From positions 1 through 54,100 of the forward strand of contig NZ_SHLX01000048.1 in NCBI RefSeq assembly GCF_004764705.1: a stretch of DNA of 54,100 nt. The letters run 5' to 3'. The stretch is from Paenibacillus cymbidii. Its GTDB lineage: Bacteria; Bacillota; Bacilli; Paenibacillales; NBRC-103111. Shown here piece after piece: positions 46,536 to 54,100 of the stretch. The notes beneath the pieces are model-generated. The model ran no database searches. It was not told where the DNA came from and saw only the letters and a list, made by a program, of their open reading frames with translations. The position numbers and the translations under genes are program-made. The stretch's first letter is position 1. Every line of letters starts with the position of its first letter.

Positions 46536-48251
46536 ATGCGCAAAAACACCTTCTACAAAATGAACCTCGTCATTTTTTTGCTGCTCATTCCGATTAATGC
46601 CGTCTACTGGTACTCCAATCAAGTAAGCGTCAACGTCGTGTCGGAATCGATGCAAAGCGCCAATTTGAACAAGGTCGTTTTTTTTCAGGCGCAGTTGGAA
46701 AATAACGTGAATCAGATGGCCAAATTTTTGATTACGCTCAGTCGCGACCCCAATGTCAAATCGCTGCAAAACTTGCAGCAGATGTCCCCTTTCGAGCAGA
46801 GCGTGCTGCTCAAAACCGTGTCGGAGAAGCTTAGCCTGCAGAGCGTGGCGAGCAATTTCAACAACAGCCTCATGCTGTACTTGCCGCGCACCGGCGAGAA
46901 GATCGGCGCGGGCAACGACGGCGAGGAAAGCGATCCGCTCGCATACGTTCCTTCCGAAGACTGGTACTATCGCAAGACGGCGATCAACCGGAACGCTTAC
47001 GAGTTCGTCAAATACATCTACGAGCCGTACCTGGCCGGAGACAAGAACGGCGTTCCCGAAATTGTGCTGGAAATGAGGTTCTCGCCGGACAATATCGTCA
47101 ACATGCTGAACGACTACAAGCTTGGCGGCAAAGGCGATCCTTTCTTTTACCATCCCGACTATCCGCTGATTGTGAATCGGACGGCCGAACGGCCGATCAT
47201 CGAGCCGATCGCCGCCGAACTGCGCGAGCTGCCGCTCGGTCCGACAGGGAACCGCATCATGACCTTGCAGGACGGCAAATATTTGGTCAACTACGCGGAA
47301 TCCAAAAGCCTTGGCTGGTACCTGGTCGACTACACCCCGCTCGACGAGGTGCTTTCGCCGATTACGCGCAGCCGCAACCTGTTCTACGTCTCCATCCTGC
47401 TGCTGCTTATTACCGGCTTGTCCGCTTCCTTCCTGCTTTACCGCAATGTGCAGCTTCCGCTCAAGCATCTCATTCGCGGCGTGCAGCAGCTGAAGTACGG
47501 CAACTACGCGGCCCGCATTCGCTACAGAAGCAACAACGAATTCGATTATTTGAACAAGCAGTTTAACGAAATGGCCGGCGAAATCGAGGACCTGATCGAA
47601 AAAGTATACAAAGAGAAGCTGTATTCCCGGGAAGCGACGCTCAAGCAGCTGCAGTCGCAGATCAATCCCCATTTTCTGTACAACTGCTTGTTCTTCGTGC
47701 AAAATATGGCGCGTTCCGGCGACGTCGAAGCCGTGGAGGCGATGGCGCTCAACCTGGCCTCCTATTTCCGCTATACGACGAGGCTGGAAAATCAACTGGC
47801 GACCGTACGCGAGGAAATCGAGCTGGTCGGCCAATACTTGACGATCCAGAACTTGCGAAACAAGCGAATGCGCTTCGAGATTGCCGTTCCGGAAGCGATG
47901 ATGACGCTTGCCGTTCCCCGGCTGCTGCTGCAGCCGATTGTCGAAAACTCGGTGCTGCACGGCATCGAGCCCAAACCGGGCCCGTCGCTCATTCGCATTT
48001 ACGGCGAACAGGACGGAGACGAATGCCGCCTGATCGTCGAAGACGACGGCGTCGGCATATCGGATGCGAAGCTGACCGCACTAAGGCAGCAGCTGCTGCA
48101 GGCGACGCAGGATGGAATCGGCTGCGCGCTCTGGAACGTGCATTGGCGGCTCGTTCACCGTTTCGGCGGCGAGTCCGGCCTGGAGCTGGCACATGCCGAA
48201 CCGCGGGGAGTACGCGTCTTGCTGCGTTGGATGAAGGGAGAGAACGAATGA
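46536..48251 (+). CDS. Sensor histidine kinase, YesM type
   Basis: 571 residues. Membrane helices near 10-27 and 281-305 frame a large extracellular sensor domain. A HAMP domain (about 305-360) follows, then the His_kinase box QINPHFLYN with the phosphorylated His near 379, and an HATPase_c domain (QPIVENSVLHGIEP, EDDGVGI). YesM-type kinases sense extracellular sugars, often through the ABC binding protein. The stop overlaps the response-regulator start (ATGA). The ribosome site is modest (AGGGGC). Confidence 0.94.
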   Translation: MRKNTFYKMNLVIFLLLIPINAVYWYSNQVSVNVVSESMQSANLNKVVFFQAQLENNVNQMAKFLITLSRDPNVKSLQNLQQMSPFEQSVLLKTVSEKLSLQSVASNFNNSLMLYLPRTGEKIGAGNDGEESDPLAYVPSEDWYYRKTAINRNAYEFVKYIYEPYLAGDKNGVPEIVLEMRFSPDNIVNMLNDYKLGGKGDPFFYHPDYPLIVNRTAERPIIEPIAAELRELPLGPTGNRIMTLQDGKYLVNYAESKSLGWYLVDYTPLDEVLSPITRSRNLFYVSILLLLITGLSASFLLYRNVQLPLKHLIRGVQQLKYGNYAARIRYRSNNEFDYLNKQFNEMAGEIEDLIEKVYKEKLYSREATLKQLQSQINPHFLYNCLFFVQNMARSGDVEAVEAMALNLASYFRYTTRLENQLATVREEIELVGQYLTIQNLRNKRMRFEIAVPEAMMTLAVPRLLLQPIVENSVLHGIEPKPGPSLIRIYGEQDGDECRLIVEDDGVGISDAKLTALRQQLLQATQDGIGCALWNVHWRLVHRFGGESGLELAHAEPRGVRVLLRWMKGENE

Positions 48252-49864
48252 TGCAACTGTTGATCGTAGATGACGAGGAGTCGGTTGTCGATAGTTTGGC
48301 GGGCAACATCCCCTGGTCCGAGCATGGCTTCGAAACGGTGCACCGGGCGCTGTCCGGCGAAGAAGCGCTGCGCATCGTCGCCGCCGAGCCGATCGACGTC
48401 GTCGTCAGCGACATCCGCATGCCGGGCATGGACGGCGTGGCGCTGATCGGACGGATCCGGGAGCTGTCCCGGCGGACCAAATGCCTGCTGCTTACCGGGT
48501 ATGCCGACTTCGCTTATGCGCAGGAAGCGATTCGGAGCGGCGCCTTCAACTATTTGCTCAAGCCGGTTCATTATGACGAGCTTGTCCAGGCCGTGGCGGG
48601 GGCACAGGAGGCGATCCGCAAGGAATGGGAGGAAATCAGCTCGCATCATCGCGCCGTACAGGCATTAAACGAACACCTGCCCACGCTCCGCGAGAAGCTG
48701 CTGCTGGATTTGCTGCGGGGGCGCAAGACGGCGGTCGCCAACCTGGATCGCAACACGCAGCTGCTGCACATTCCGTTCGCACCCGGCGACCGGTTCAGCA
48801 TCATGCTGGTCCGGTTGGAGGAACCTTTTGCCCGCTACGATCCGGACCACCTGACACTGATCGAATACGCGGTCGCCAATATCGCGGAGGAGCTGCTGCA
48901 GGACCGTTTCTCCCTGTGGCATGCGAAGGACGACCACGATTACCTCGTGTTTGCGCTGAAATGGCAGGAGCCGCTGAGCGTAACGCAGCTGCAGCATGTC
49001 GAGCAGAAAGCCATGCAGCTGCAAACGTGCGTGCTGGACTATTTAAAAGGGGAAATTTCCGTGGCGCTCAGCTTGGGCGGCATGTTCCCGGACGACATCC
49101 TGACGCTGTACGGGACAGCGGTCGCCGGCTTAAGCCGGCGGGCAGGCAGTACGGGCGGCATGATCGTCATGACGGACGGCGGGGAGGCGGATCGCAACGA
49201 AATCGTTTATTTGCGCCAGCTGTACGAGCCGCCGACGCTGCTCCATCTGATCGAAGCCGGCCGGTTCGACGAAGCCAAACGGAAGCTCGAGCAAATAGGC
49301 GGGGAATTGCTTGCGGGCGGTCTGCAGCAATCGACCGAACACCTGTCGGAGGTGTTCTTCGTCTGCTCCGCTTCGTTCTTAAGCGGCGCTCATCGCCTCG
49401 GCTATCGTCTGTCCGACCTCGCCGACGGCGGCGAAGCGTTGCGGCCCGCCGGCAAAACGCCGTTCGTTCATCTGGGTCCGCTGCAGATTTGGGCGAACAA
49501 GATGCTGGAAACGATGCAGCTGCGCAACGATTCCGAAATCAAACATTCCCGCGCGTCGCTGGCCGACCGGGTGCGCGCATTCGTCGAGGACAATCTGTTC
49601 GCGGATGTGTCGCTGCAGGCGATTGCCGGGGCCATCTATTTGAACCCGGTTTACGTATCGAAGGTGTTCAAGCTGGAGACGGGGGAGAAGCTCGGGAACT
49701 ACATTTATAAGCGGAAAATGGAGAAGGCGGCGCAGCTGATCCAGAGCAGCGACAAAAAAGTGTACGAGATCGCCGAATTGCTCGGTTACCATCACACGCC
49801 TCACTTCATCCAGCTGTTTCGCAAGCATTACGGCGTCACCCCGCAGGAGTACCGCAAGCTGTAG
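48248..49864 (+). CDS. Response regulator, YesN type (REC plus AraC helix-turn-helix)
   Basis: 538 residues from ATG 48248, which overlaps the kinase stop and follows AAGGGAGAG; the open frame extends 75 codons into the kinase gene. The receiver domain has acidic Asp9/Asp10, phospho-acceptor Asp55 (VVVSDIRMPGMDG) and Lys105 (YLLKPVH). A middle linker domain leads to a C-terminal AraC-type DNA-binding domain (about 437-535; YHHTPHFIQLFRKHYGVTPQEYRK). It likely activates the lyase and the importer through the shared 22-bp box. Confidence 0.94.
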   Translation: MMQLLIVDDEESVVDSLAGNIPWSEHGFETVHRALSGEEALRIVAAEPIDVVVSDIRMPGMDGVALIGRIRELSRRTKCLLLTGYADFAYAQEAIRSGAFNYLLKPVHYDELVQAVAGAQEAIRKEWEEISSHHRAVQALNEHLPTLREKLLLDLLRGRKTAVANLDRNTQLLHIPFAPGDRFSIMLVRLEEPFARYDPDHLTLIEYAVANIAEELLQDRFSLWHAKDDHDYLVFALKWQEPLSVTQLQHVEQKAMQLQTCVLDYLKGEISVALSLGGMFPDDILTLYGTAVAGLSRRAGSTGGMIVMTDGGEADRNEIVYLRQLYEPPTLLHLIEAGRFDEAKRKLEQIGGELLAGGLQQSTEHLSEVFFVCSASFLSGAHRLGYRLSDLADGGEALRPAGKTPFVHLGPLQIWANKMLETMQLRNDSEIKHSRASLADRVRAFVEDNLFADVSLQAIAGAIYLNPVYVSKVFKLETGEKLGNYIYKRKMEKAAQLIQSSDKKVYEIAELLGYHHTPHFIQLFRKHYGVTPQEYRKL

Positions 49865-49886
49865 TGGGATATCCGGGCAAATCGGG

Positions 49887-49921
49887 CAAGGCAAGCGGCG
49901 CCGCAACGCGCGCTTGCCTTG
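49887..49921. terminator. Bidirectional terminator between yesN-like gene and permease
   Basis: CAAGGCAAGCG/CGCTTGCCTTG, an 11-bp perfect stem with 13-base loop, in the 57-bp gap between convergent genes. TTATTCC follows on the plus strand. Confidence 0.75.
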
Positions 49922-50800
49922 TTATTCCTTTACGGCGCCGAGCACGATGCCCTTCACGAAGAAACGCTGCAGGAACGGGTAAACGAGCAGAATCGGCAGC
50001 GAGCCGATAAAAATTTGCGCCGCTTTCACCGTACGGTTGGACAGTTCCTCCATATCTTCCGGGCGGATGTTCGTTCGCGTAAAGTCCATCTGCACGATGA
50101 TCGTCTGCAGGAAGGTGGCGAGCGGGTATTTGTCCGCTTTGGTCAAATAAATCAGCCCGTCGAACCAGGAGTTCCAGTGCCCCACCATCGTAAACAACGA
50201 CATGGTGGCAATCGCCGGCAGCGACAGCGGCAGGAAAATTTGGAACAACGAACGGAAATAGCCCGCCCCGTCGATGAACGCCGCCTCCTCCAGCTCCTTC
50301 GGCACGCCGCGAAAAAAATTCAGCAGCAGCACCAGGTTCCATACACTGACGAGCCCGGGCAAAATAAGCACCCAGAACGAGTTGATCAACCCCAGCTTCT
50401 GGATGACCAGATAGGTCGGAATCAGCCCGCCGTTAAACAGCAGCGTAATGAGGAAGTACCACGTATATACATTGCGCCCGCGCAGGATATGGGATTCCTT
50501 GGACAAAGAAAACGCGGCGATCGTCGTAAAAAACATGCTGCACACCGTTCCGATGGCCGTACGCTTGACGGCGACAAGCACCGATTGCAGAAAATGGCTG
50601 TTCTCGATCGTCAGCTTGTAGGCGCTGGTCGTAAAGTCGATCGGCCATAAATTGACCAGATTCGCGGTAGCCGCGTCCTTGCCGCTCAAGGAGACGGCGA
50701 GAACGTGCACCAGCGGGAGCAAACAGGCCAATCCGATCGCAGCCAGAAACGTATAATTAAACAGCGAGAACAGCCGGTACGCGCTTGATCTGTGGTGCAC
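49922..50800 (-). CDS. ABC transporter permease, LplC/YtcP type
   Basis: 292 residues from GTG 50800 (ten bases after GGGAGGG); upstream residues of the open frame would overlap the previous gene. Six hydrophobic segments and an EAA loop KELEEAAFIDGAGYFRSLFQIFLP. It pairs with the LplB-type permease 23 bp upstream. The ATPase is not encoded here. Expected cargo: oligosaccharides handled by the neighbouring lyase. Confidence 0.92.
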   Translation of the reverse strand: MHHRSSAYRLFSLFNYTFLAAIGLACLLPLVHVLAVSLSGKDAATANLVNLWPIDFTTSAYKLTIENSHFLQSVLVAVKRTAIGTVCSMFFTTIAAFSLSKESHILRGRNVYTWYFLITLLFNGGLIPTYLVIQKLGLINSFWVLILPGLVSVWNLVLLLNFFRGVPKELEEAAFIDGAGYFRSLFQIFLPLSLPAIATMSLFTMVGHWNSWFDGLIYLTKADKYPLATFLQTIIVQMDFTRTNIRPEDMEELSNRTVKAAQIFIGSLPILLVYPFLQRFFVKGIVLGAVKE

Positions 50801-50823
50801 GTTCTCTGTTCCCTCCCAAGTGG

Positions 50824-51741
50824 TCAAAATATGCGATAGTTGGCGAGCCGGTAAGCAAGCTGATAGGAGCATACGATCATCACCATGCCTACTACCGATT
50901 TAAATAGGCCGACGGCGGTGGCGAAGCTGAAATTGCCGCTGACGAGCCCCGTCCGGTAAACGAACGTGTCGATAATGTCGCCCTTGCTGTATACCAGCGG
51001 GTTGTACAGGTTGAAGATTTGGTCAAATCCGGCATTCAGGATGTTGCCCAGCTGCAGCGTGATCACAACGACGCAGATCGGCAGGATCGAAGGCAGCGTG
51101 ATGTACAGCGTTTGTTTCCAGCGGGCGGCGCCGTCCACCTCGGCCGATTCGTACAGCGCCGGGTTGATGCCCGCCAGTGCGGCGAGAAACACAATCGTGC
51201 CGTAGCCGAATTCCTTCCAGATGTCGCTCAGGATGATCGTGAAGCGGAACCAATCGCCATTGGCAAGAAACAAGATCGGCTTGACGCCGAACAGGAAATG
51301 CAGCGTGCGATTGACCAAACCGCCTTCAATCGACAGCATGTCGATCAGGATGCCGCCGAGAATAACCCAGGACAGGAAGTGCGGCAAATAAACGAACGTT
51401 TGAATGCTGCGCTTGAACACCGCCTTGCGCACTTCGTTCAGCAGCAGCGAAAATACGATGCTGGCGAGCGTCGTAAACACGATTTTCATCGAGGCGATGA
51501 GAAACGTATTGACGATGACCTGTTTGCTGTCGCGGTACATGAACATGAAGCGGAAATGCTCGAGACCGACCCATTCCGACTTCGTCAATCCGAGCCACGG
51601 CTCGAAGTTCTGGAACGACATGACGATTCCGGCAATCGGAATGTAGTGAAAGACGAACGTGCAGACAACGGCCGGCAGGAGCAGGGCGTGAAGCGGCCAT
51701 GTCCGTTTGAATTTGAAACCTCGGCTTGCAGCAGCCTTCAC
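50824..51741 (-). CDS. ABC transporter permease, LplB type
   Basis: 305 residues from GTG, after GGGGGAGG. Six membrane segments, EAA loop PALYESAEVDGAARWKQTLY, and the typical N-terminal HALLLPAVVCTFVFHYIPIAG. Family partners import complex or acidic oligosaccharides. It lies 87 bp downstream of the binding-protein gene. Confidence 0.92.
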   Translation of the reverse strand: MKAAASRGFKFKRTWPLHALLLPAVVCTFVFHYIPIAGIVMSFQNFEPWLGLTKSEWVGLEHFRFMFMYRDSKQVIVNTFLIASMKIVFTTLASIVFSLLLNEVRKAVFKRSIQTFVYLPHFLSWVILGGILIDMLSIEGGLVNRTLHFLFGVKPILFLANGDWFRFTIILSDIWKEFGYGTIVFLAALAGINPALYESAEVDGAARWKQTLYITLPSILPICVVVITLQLGNILNAGFDQIFNLYNPLVYSKGDIIDTFVYRTGLVSGNFSFATAVGLFKSVVGMVMIVCSYQLAYRLANYRIF

Positions 51742-51828
51742 TTGTTGACCTCCCCCAACGCTTTGCTTCGGCTCGGCACAAAACCGCGGAATCCGGCGCT
51801 GAAGGAGCCGCCGGACCTCGCAGACCGA

Positions 51829-53565
51829 TTATTTTGCGCCGGAAGATTTGTACCACTCGTTCACTTCGTTCGTGATTTCGTCGCCGCCCGTCGCTTTCCA
51901 GTCTTTGACGAACGCATCGAAAGAGTCGATCGACGCATCGCCGAACACAATTTTCAGCAGCGATTCCTGCTTCATCTTGTTCAGCAGCTCCAGCTTCGAT
52001 TTCATCGTTTTCGTCGGCGCGCCGATAAATACGTTTACTTTGGAAAGCTCCTTCTGCTCGTCGATGATGCCGTACCCTCTTACCTGCGCTTCCGGATGAT
52101 CCTTGTAGAGCAATTCGTTCGGCGTCGTCAGCGTTTCGCCTTTGTACCGCTTGATCATCGGATCGACGCTGGCGGACGGAATAAGCGGCATCTCCCAGGT
52201 AAGGAAATATTTCTTGACGTCGATTGCCCCGCCGGGGATTTTCGCCGCGTCGCGCGACGGTTTTCCGTCCACCATCGCCCAATCGTAGCCTTCGTACCAG
52301 CCGTTCTCGAACTCGCTGCCCTTCTGCGGCAGCGCGCCGTAATCGTACATATAGTTCTGGTAGACGAAGAAAGCGTCAAGCGCTTCCGGCTTGATGTTTT
52401 TGTTGAGCAGCAAGGCGGCTCCGGTGACGTCCGTGCCGTGCCGCGCGGCTTTGCCGTCCGGACCGATCGGAATTTTGTACGCCTTCATCTCCGCGCCCGG
52501 AACGTTTTTGAGCAAGCTGGGGAAAGGAGACCACGGCAGCCATTGCGGACCGGCGATGATGCCGATCCGGCCTTGCGTCAGCAGCTCATTAGTTTTGGCG
52601 TTGTCGATAAGCGTCGCTTCCAGCGGCATCCATCCTTTTTTAATCCATTGCTGCAGCTTGGCCAGGCCTTGCTTCATCTCCGGCTGGATCGAGCCGTAAG
52701 CGATTTTGCCATCCGCCATCTTGTTCCACTGGTCGGGCACAACGCCGAATGCGCCGAACAGCCAGCTGATGTCTCCTGCGCTGCCTTGGAAAGAACCTTT
52801 GATATTGGCGCCTAGTCCATACGTATCGTTCTTGCCGTTGCCGTCCGGGTCCTGGGTGGTGAACGCATCCATCACCTTCTCCAGCTCGTCGATCGTGGTC
52901 GGCGCCTTCAGGTTCAGCTTCTTCAGCCAGTCCTCGCGAATCCAGATCACCGGATCGCTGCCATAACCGTAGCCGAGCGTAGGAATGCCGTACCGTTTGC
53001 CGTCCTTGCTGAACGCATTCCACGCGTAAGGCACTTCCTGCATCGCTTTTTTCCACGAAGCGGAAGCCTTCTTCTCGAACACGTCGCCCACGTCCATGAA
53101 CTGTCCCGACGAGATCAGATCCTGCACCAGCACGCGATCGGTTACCATCAGCACGTCAGGCATCGTTTCTTTCGCCGAAAGCGCGAGGCGCAGCTTCGTT
53201 TCGTACGCGTTATTCGCGCTGGGGACGACCCAGAGATGCTTGATGTCGATGCCCAATTTTTCTTTGGCCCACTTGGTGTGCACATTGTTCTCGATCGTTT
53301 CGCCGTCGCGGAACTTGACGACCGGCTCCAGGCCGCGCACCGTCGTCAGCGTGACCGGCGGGTCGAACTTGCCGTTCTTCATGCCGGGACTGCCGCTTGG
53401 CGCCATCGATGCCGCCGGCGTCGATGAAGGCGCTTTCGATGCCGCCGCCGAATCAGCCGGTTTGGCCGAACCGCTGTCCTTCGAGCTGCAGGCCGCTATC
53501 GTACCGACAGTCAGCAATGTCGCAAGCGTTGCGGCAAATCCTTTGGTAACCCTGCCCCTTTGCAT
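51829..53565 (-). CDS. ABC transporter substrate-binding lipoprotein, LipO/LplA type
   Basis: 578 residues. Signal peptide with lipobox TIAAC (Cys26), then a Ser/Ala/Pro-rich linker and the binding domain (ENNVHTKWAKEKLGIDI..., YGIPTLGYGYGSDPVIWIREDWL). A calcium-site-like loop DPDGNGKND occurs near 239-247. ATG follows GGAGGAGG. First gene of the importer operon; its promoter carries the same box as the lyase gene. Confidence 0.93.
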   Translation of the reverse strand: MQRGRVTKGFAATLATLLTVGTIAACSSKDSGSAKPADSAAASKAPSSTPAASMAPSGSPGMKNGKFDPPVTLTTVRGLEPVVKFRDGETIENNVHTKWAKEKLGIDIKHLWVVPSANNAYETKLRLALSAKETMPDVLMVTDRVLVQDLISSGQFMDVGDVFEKKASASWKKAMQEVPYAWNAFSKDGKRYGIPTLGYGYGSDPVIWIREDWLKKLNLKAPTTIDELEKVMDAFTTQDPDGNGKNDTYGLGANIKGSFQGSAGDISWLFGAFGVVPDQWNKMADGKIAYGSIQPEMKQGLAKLQQWIKKGWMPLEATLIDNAKTNELLTQGRIGIIAGPQWLPWSPFPSLLKNVPGAEMKAYKIPIGPDGKAARHGTDVTGAALLLNKNIKPEALDAFFVYQNYMYDYGALPQKGSEFENGWYEGYDWAMVDGKPSRDAAKIPGGAIDVKKYFLTWEMPLIPSASVDPMIKRYKGETLTTPNELLYKDHPEAQVRGYGIIDEQKELSKVNVFIGAPTKTMKSKLELLNKMKQESLLKIVFGDASIDSFDAFVKDWKATGGDEITNEVNEWYKSSGAK

Positions 53566-53642
53566 ATATTTCCTCCTCCACTTGAATCGCGCGATCTTGC
53601 GTCGACACTCTGATCATAATGGAGATCGGACAGCCGTTAAAG

Positions 53643-53681
53643 ATCATAATATCAATTTCATATCAGTTTCTATACCAGTTT
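53643..53681 (-). promoter_or_regulatory. Putative YesN box and -10 of the importer operon
   Basis: The 22-bp box (53660-53681) reads AAACTGGTATAGAAAC, then TGATAT, on the minus strand; 11 bp later -10 TATGAT (53643-53648). Identical layout to 46395-46433; the similarity extends through the -10 to ATCTTT. Confidence 0.72.
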
Positions 53682-53738
53682 CATTTGGCGGTATTTTGGC
53701 AGATTAATCGGCGGCTTGGGGCCGGTAGGCATGGTGAA

Positions 53739-53775
53739 AACCGTCCCGCTCGTTGTTATACGAATCGGGACGGTT
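53739..53775. terminator. Hairpin beyond the importer promoter
   Basis: AACCGTCCCG/CGGGACGGTT, a 10-bp perfect stem with 17-base loop. TTTTC follows on the minus strand and CTTTC on the plus strand. It probably ends a minus-strand transcript that comes from beyond 53776. Confidence 0.55.
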
Positions 53776-54100
53776 CTTTCGTGCTCCAGCTCCGTTGCCG
53801 AAACGTGAGCACTGGATTATCTTGAACAACAGCCTCGCAGCGGAGCTTTGGCGGGCGGATTCTCCTGCACGGCGCCCGTTCGCCATCGGGAGGGATCAAG
53901 AAGCTTCTTCCTTCCTACTACGGCGGCGTTCTAACGGTTCGTAATGAGCTTATTCGGTCATTTCGGACGATTTTCTGGCGCTAAACATTCCTGTAGGCGC
54001 CAAGATACGGCCTTGGACAAAAAACAGGAGCGCCTCGTATGATGGGGGTGTGACGGGTCAATAGCCCTAAAACCCACCAAGGAGGCGCTTACCCTGAATT
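53776..54100 (+). other. No gene; possible promoter and ribosome site of a gene past the right edge
   Basis: I see no supported gene. TTGGAC (54013-54018) and TATGAT (54038-54043) are 19 bp apart, and AAGGAGG lies near 54080-54086, about 8 bases before CTGAATT at the edge. A gene, perhaps of an insertion sequence, may start just beyond the window. Confidence 0.3.

Noticed and set aside
47989..48649. Minus-strand frames over the YesM/YesN junction
   Set aside because: Shadows of two coupled genes with clear motifs.

Overview
The window looks like chromosomal DNA of a GC-rich, low-nutrient-scavenging Firmicute of the Paenibacillaceae (Paenibacillus/Cohnella type). The evidence is strong Shine-Dalgarno sites (AAGGAGG), frequent GTG/TTG starts, a YesM/YesN two-component pair next to an ABC sugar importer without its own ATPase, a LacI-controlled rhamnosidase/ABC operon, and cre-like and sigma-A-like promoters. 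No rRNA or tRNA gene was recognised.

Layout. 1-760: non-coding, with a degenerate minisatellite and the first copy of a 192-bp four-hairpin element. 761-5363: an enolase-superfamily dehydratase with a D-2-hydroxyacid dehydrogenase (minus strand), then a TetR regulator and an MFS exporter sharing an operator motif. 5364-28208: a type I-C CRISPR-Cas locus and its debris. The intact operon cas3 / cas5c-cas8c-cas7c-cas4-cas1-cas2 lies on the minus strand at 12696-20873. Array 1 (47 repeats, leader beside cas2, broken inside one spacer by an IS1380-family element) runs to the left. Array 2 (about 80 repeats) runs to the right behind its own leader and a decayed second cas2. A third, relic leader with a two-repeat array lies further left next to a Fic-family gene. 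Two direct repeats of about 640-655 bp, each carrying the 192-bp element, flank the whole locus.

28224-35375: GH78-like alpha-L-rhamnosidase, two ABC permeases and a lipoprotein binding protein (minus), divergent from a LacI regulator; LacI-type operators and a cre site lie between. 35380-36529: two tandem paralogous beta-rich proteins of unknown role. 36733-39505: GntR regulator, phytanoyl-CoA-dioxygenase-like enzyme and a second enolase-superfamily enzyme, with a shared operator core. 39658-39849: the fourth 192-bp element. 39906-46275: a large heparinase-II/III-like gene followed by two genes broken by five frameshifts. 46536-53565: YesM/YesN kinase and regulator convergent with an LplB/YtcP-type ABC importer and its lipoprotein; an identical 22-bp box plus -10 precedes both the heparinase-like gene and the binding-protein gene, so YesN probably drives uptake and depolymerisation of the same polysaccharide.

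The points I find least explained by known features are the 192-bp four-stem element, whose geometry is identical in four copies although linkers differ, and the history recorded in the CRISPR locus: three leaders, a decayed cas2 in inverted orientation, a repeat-length gradient, and flanking direct repeats.
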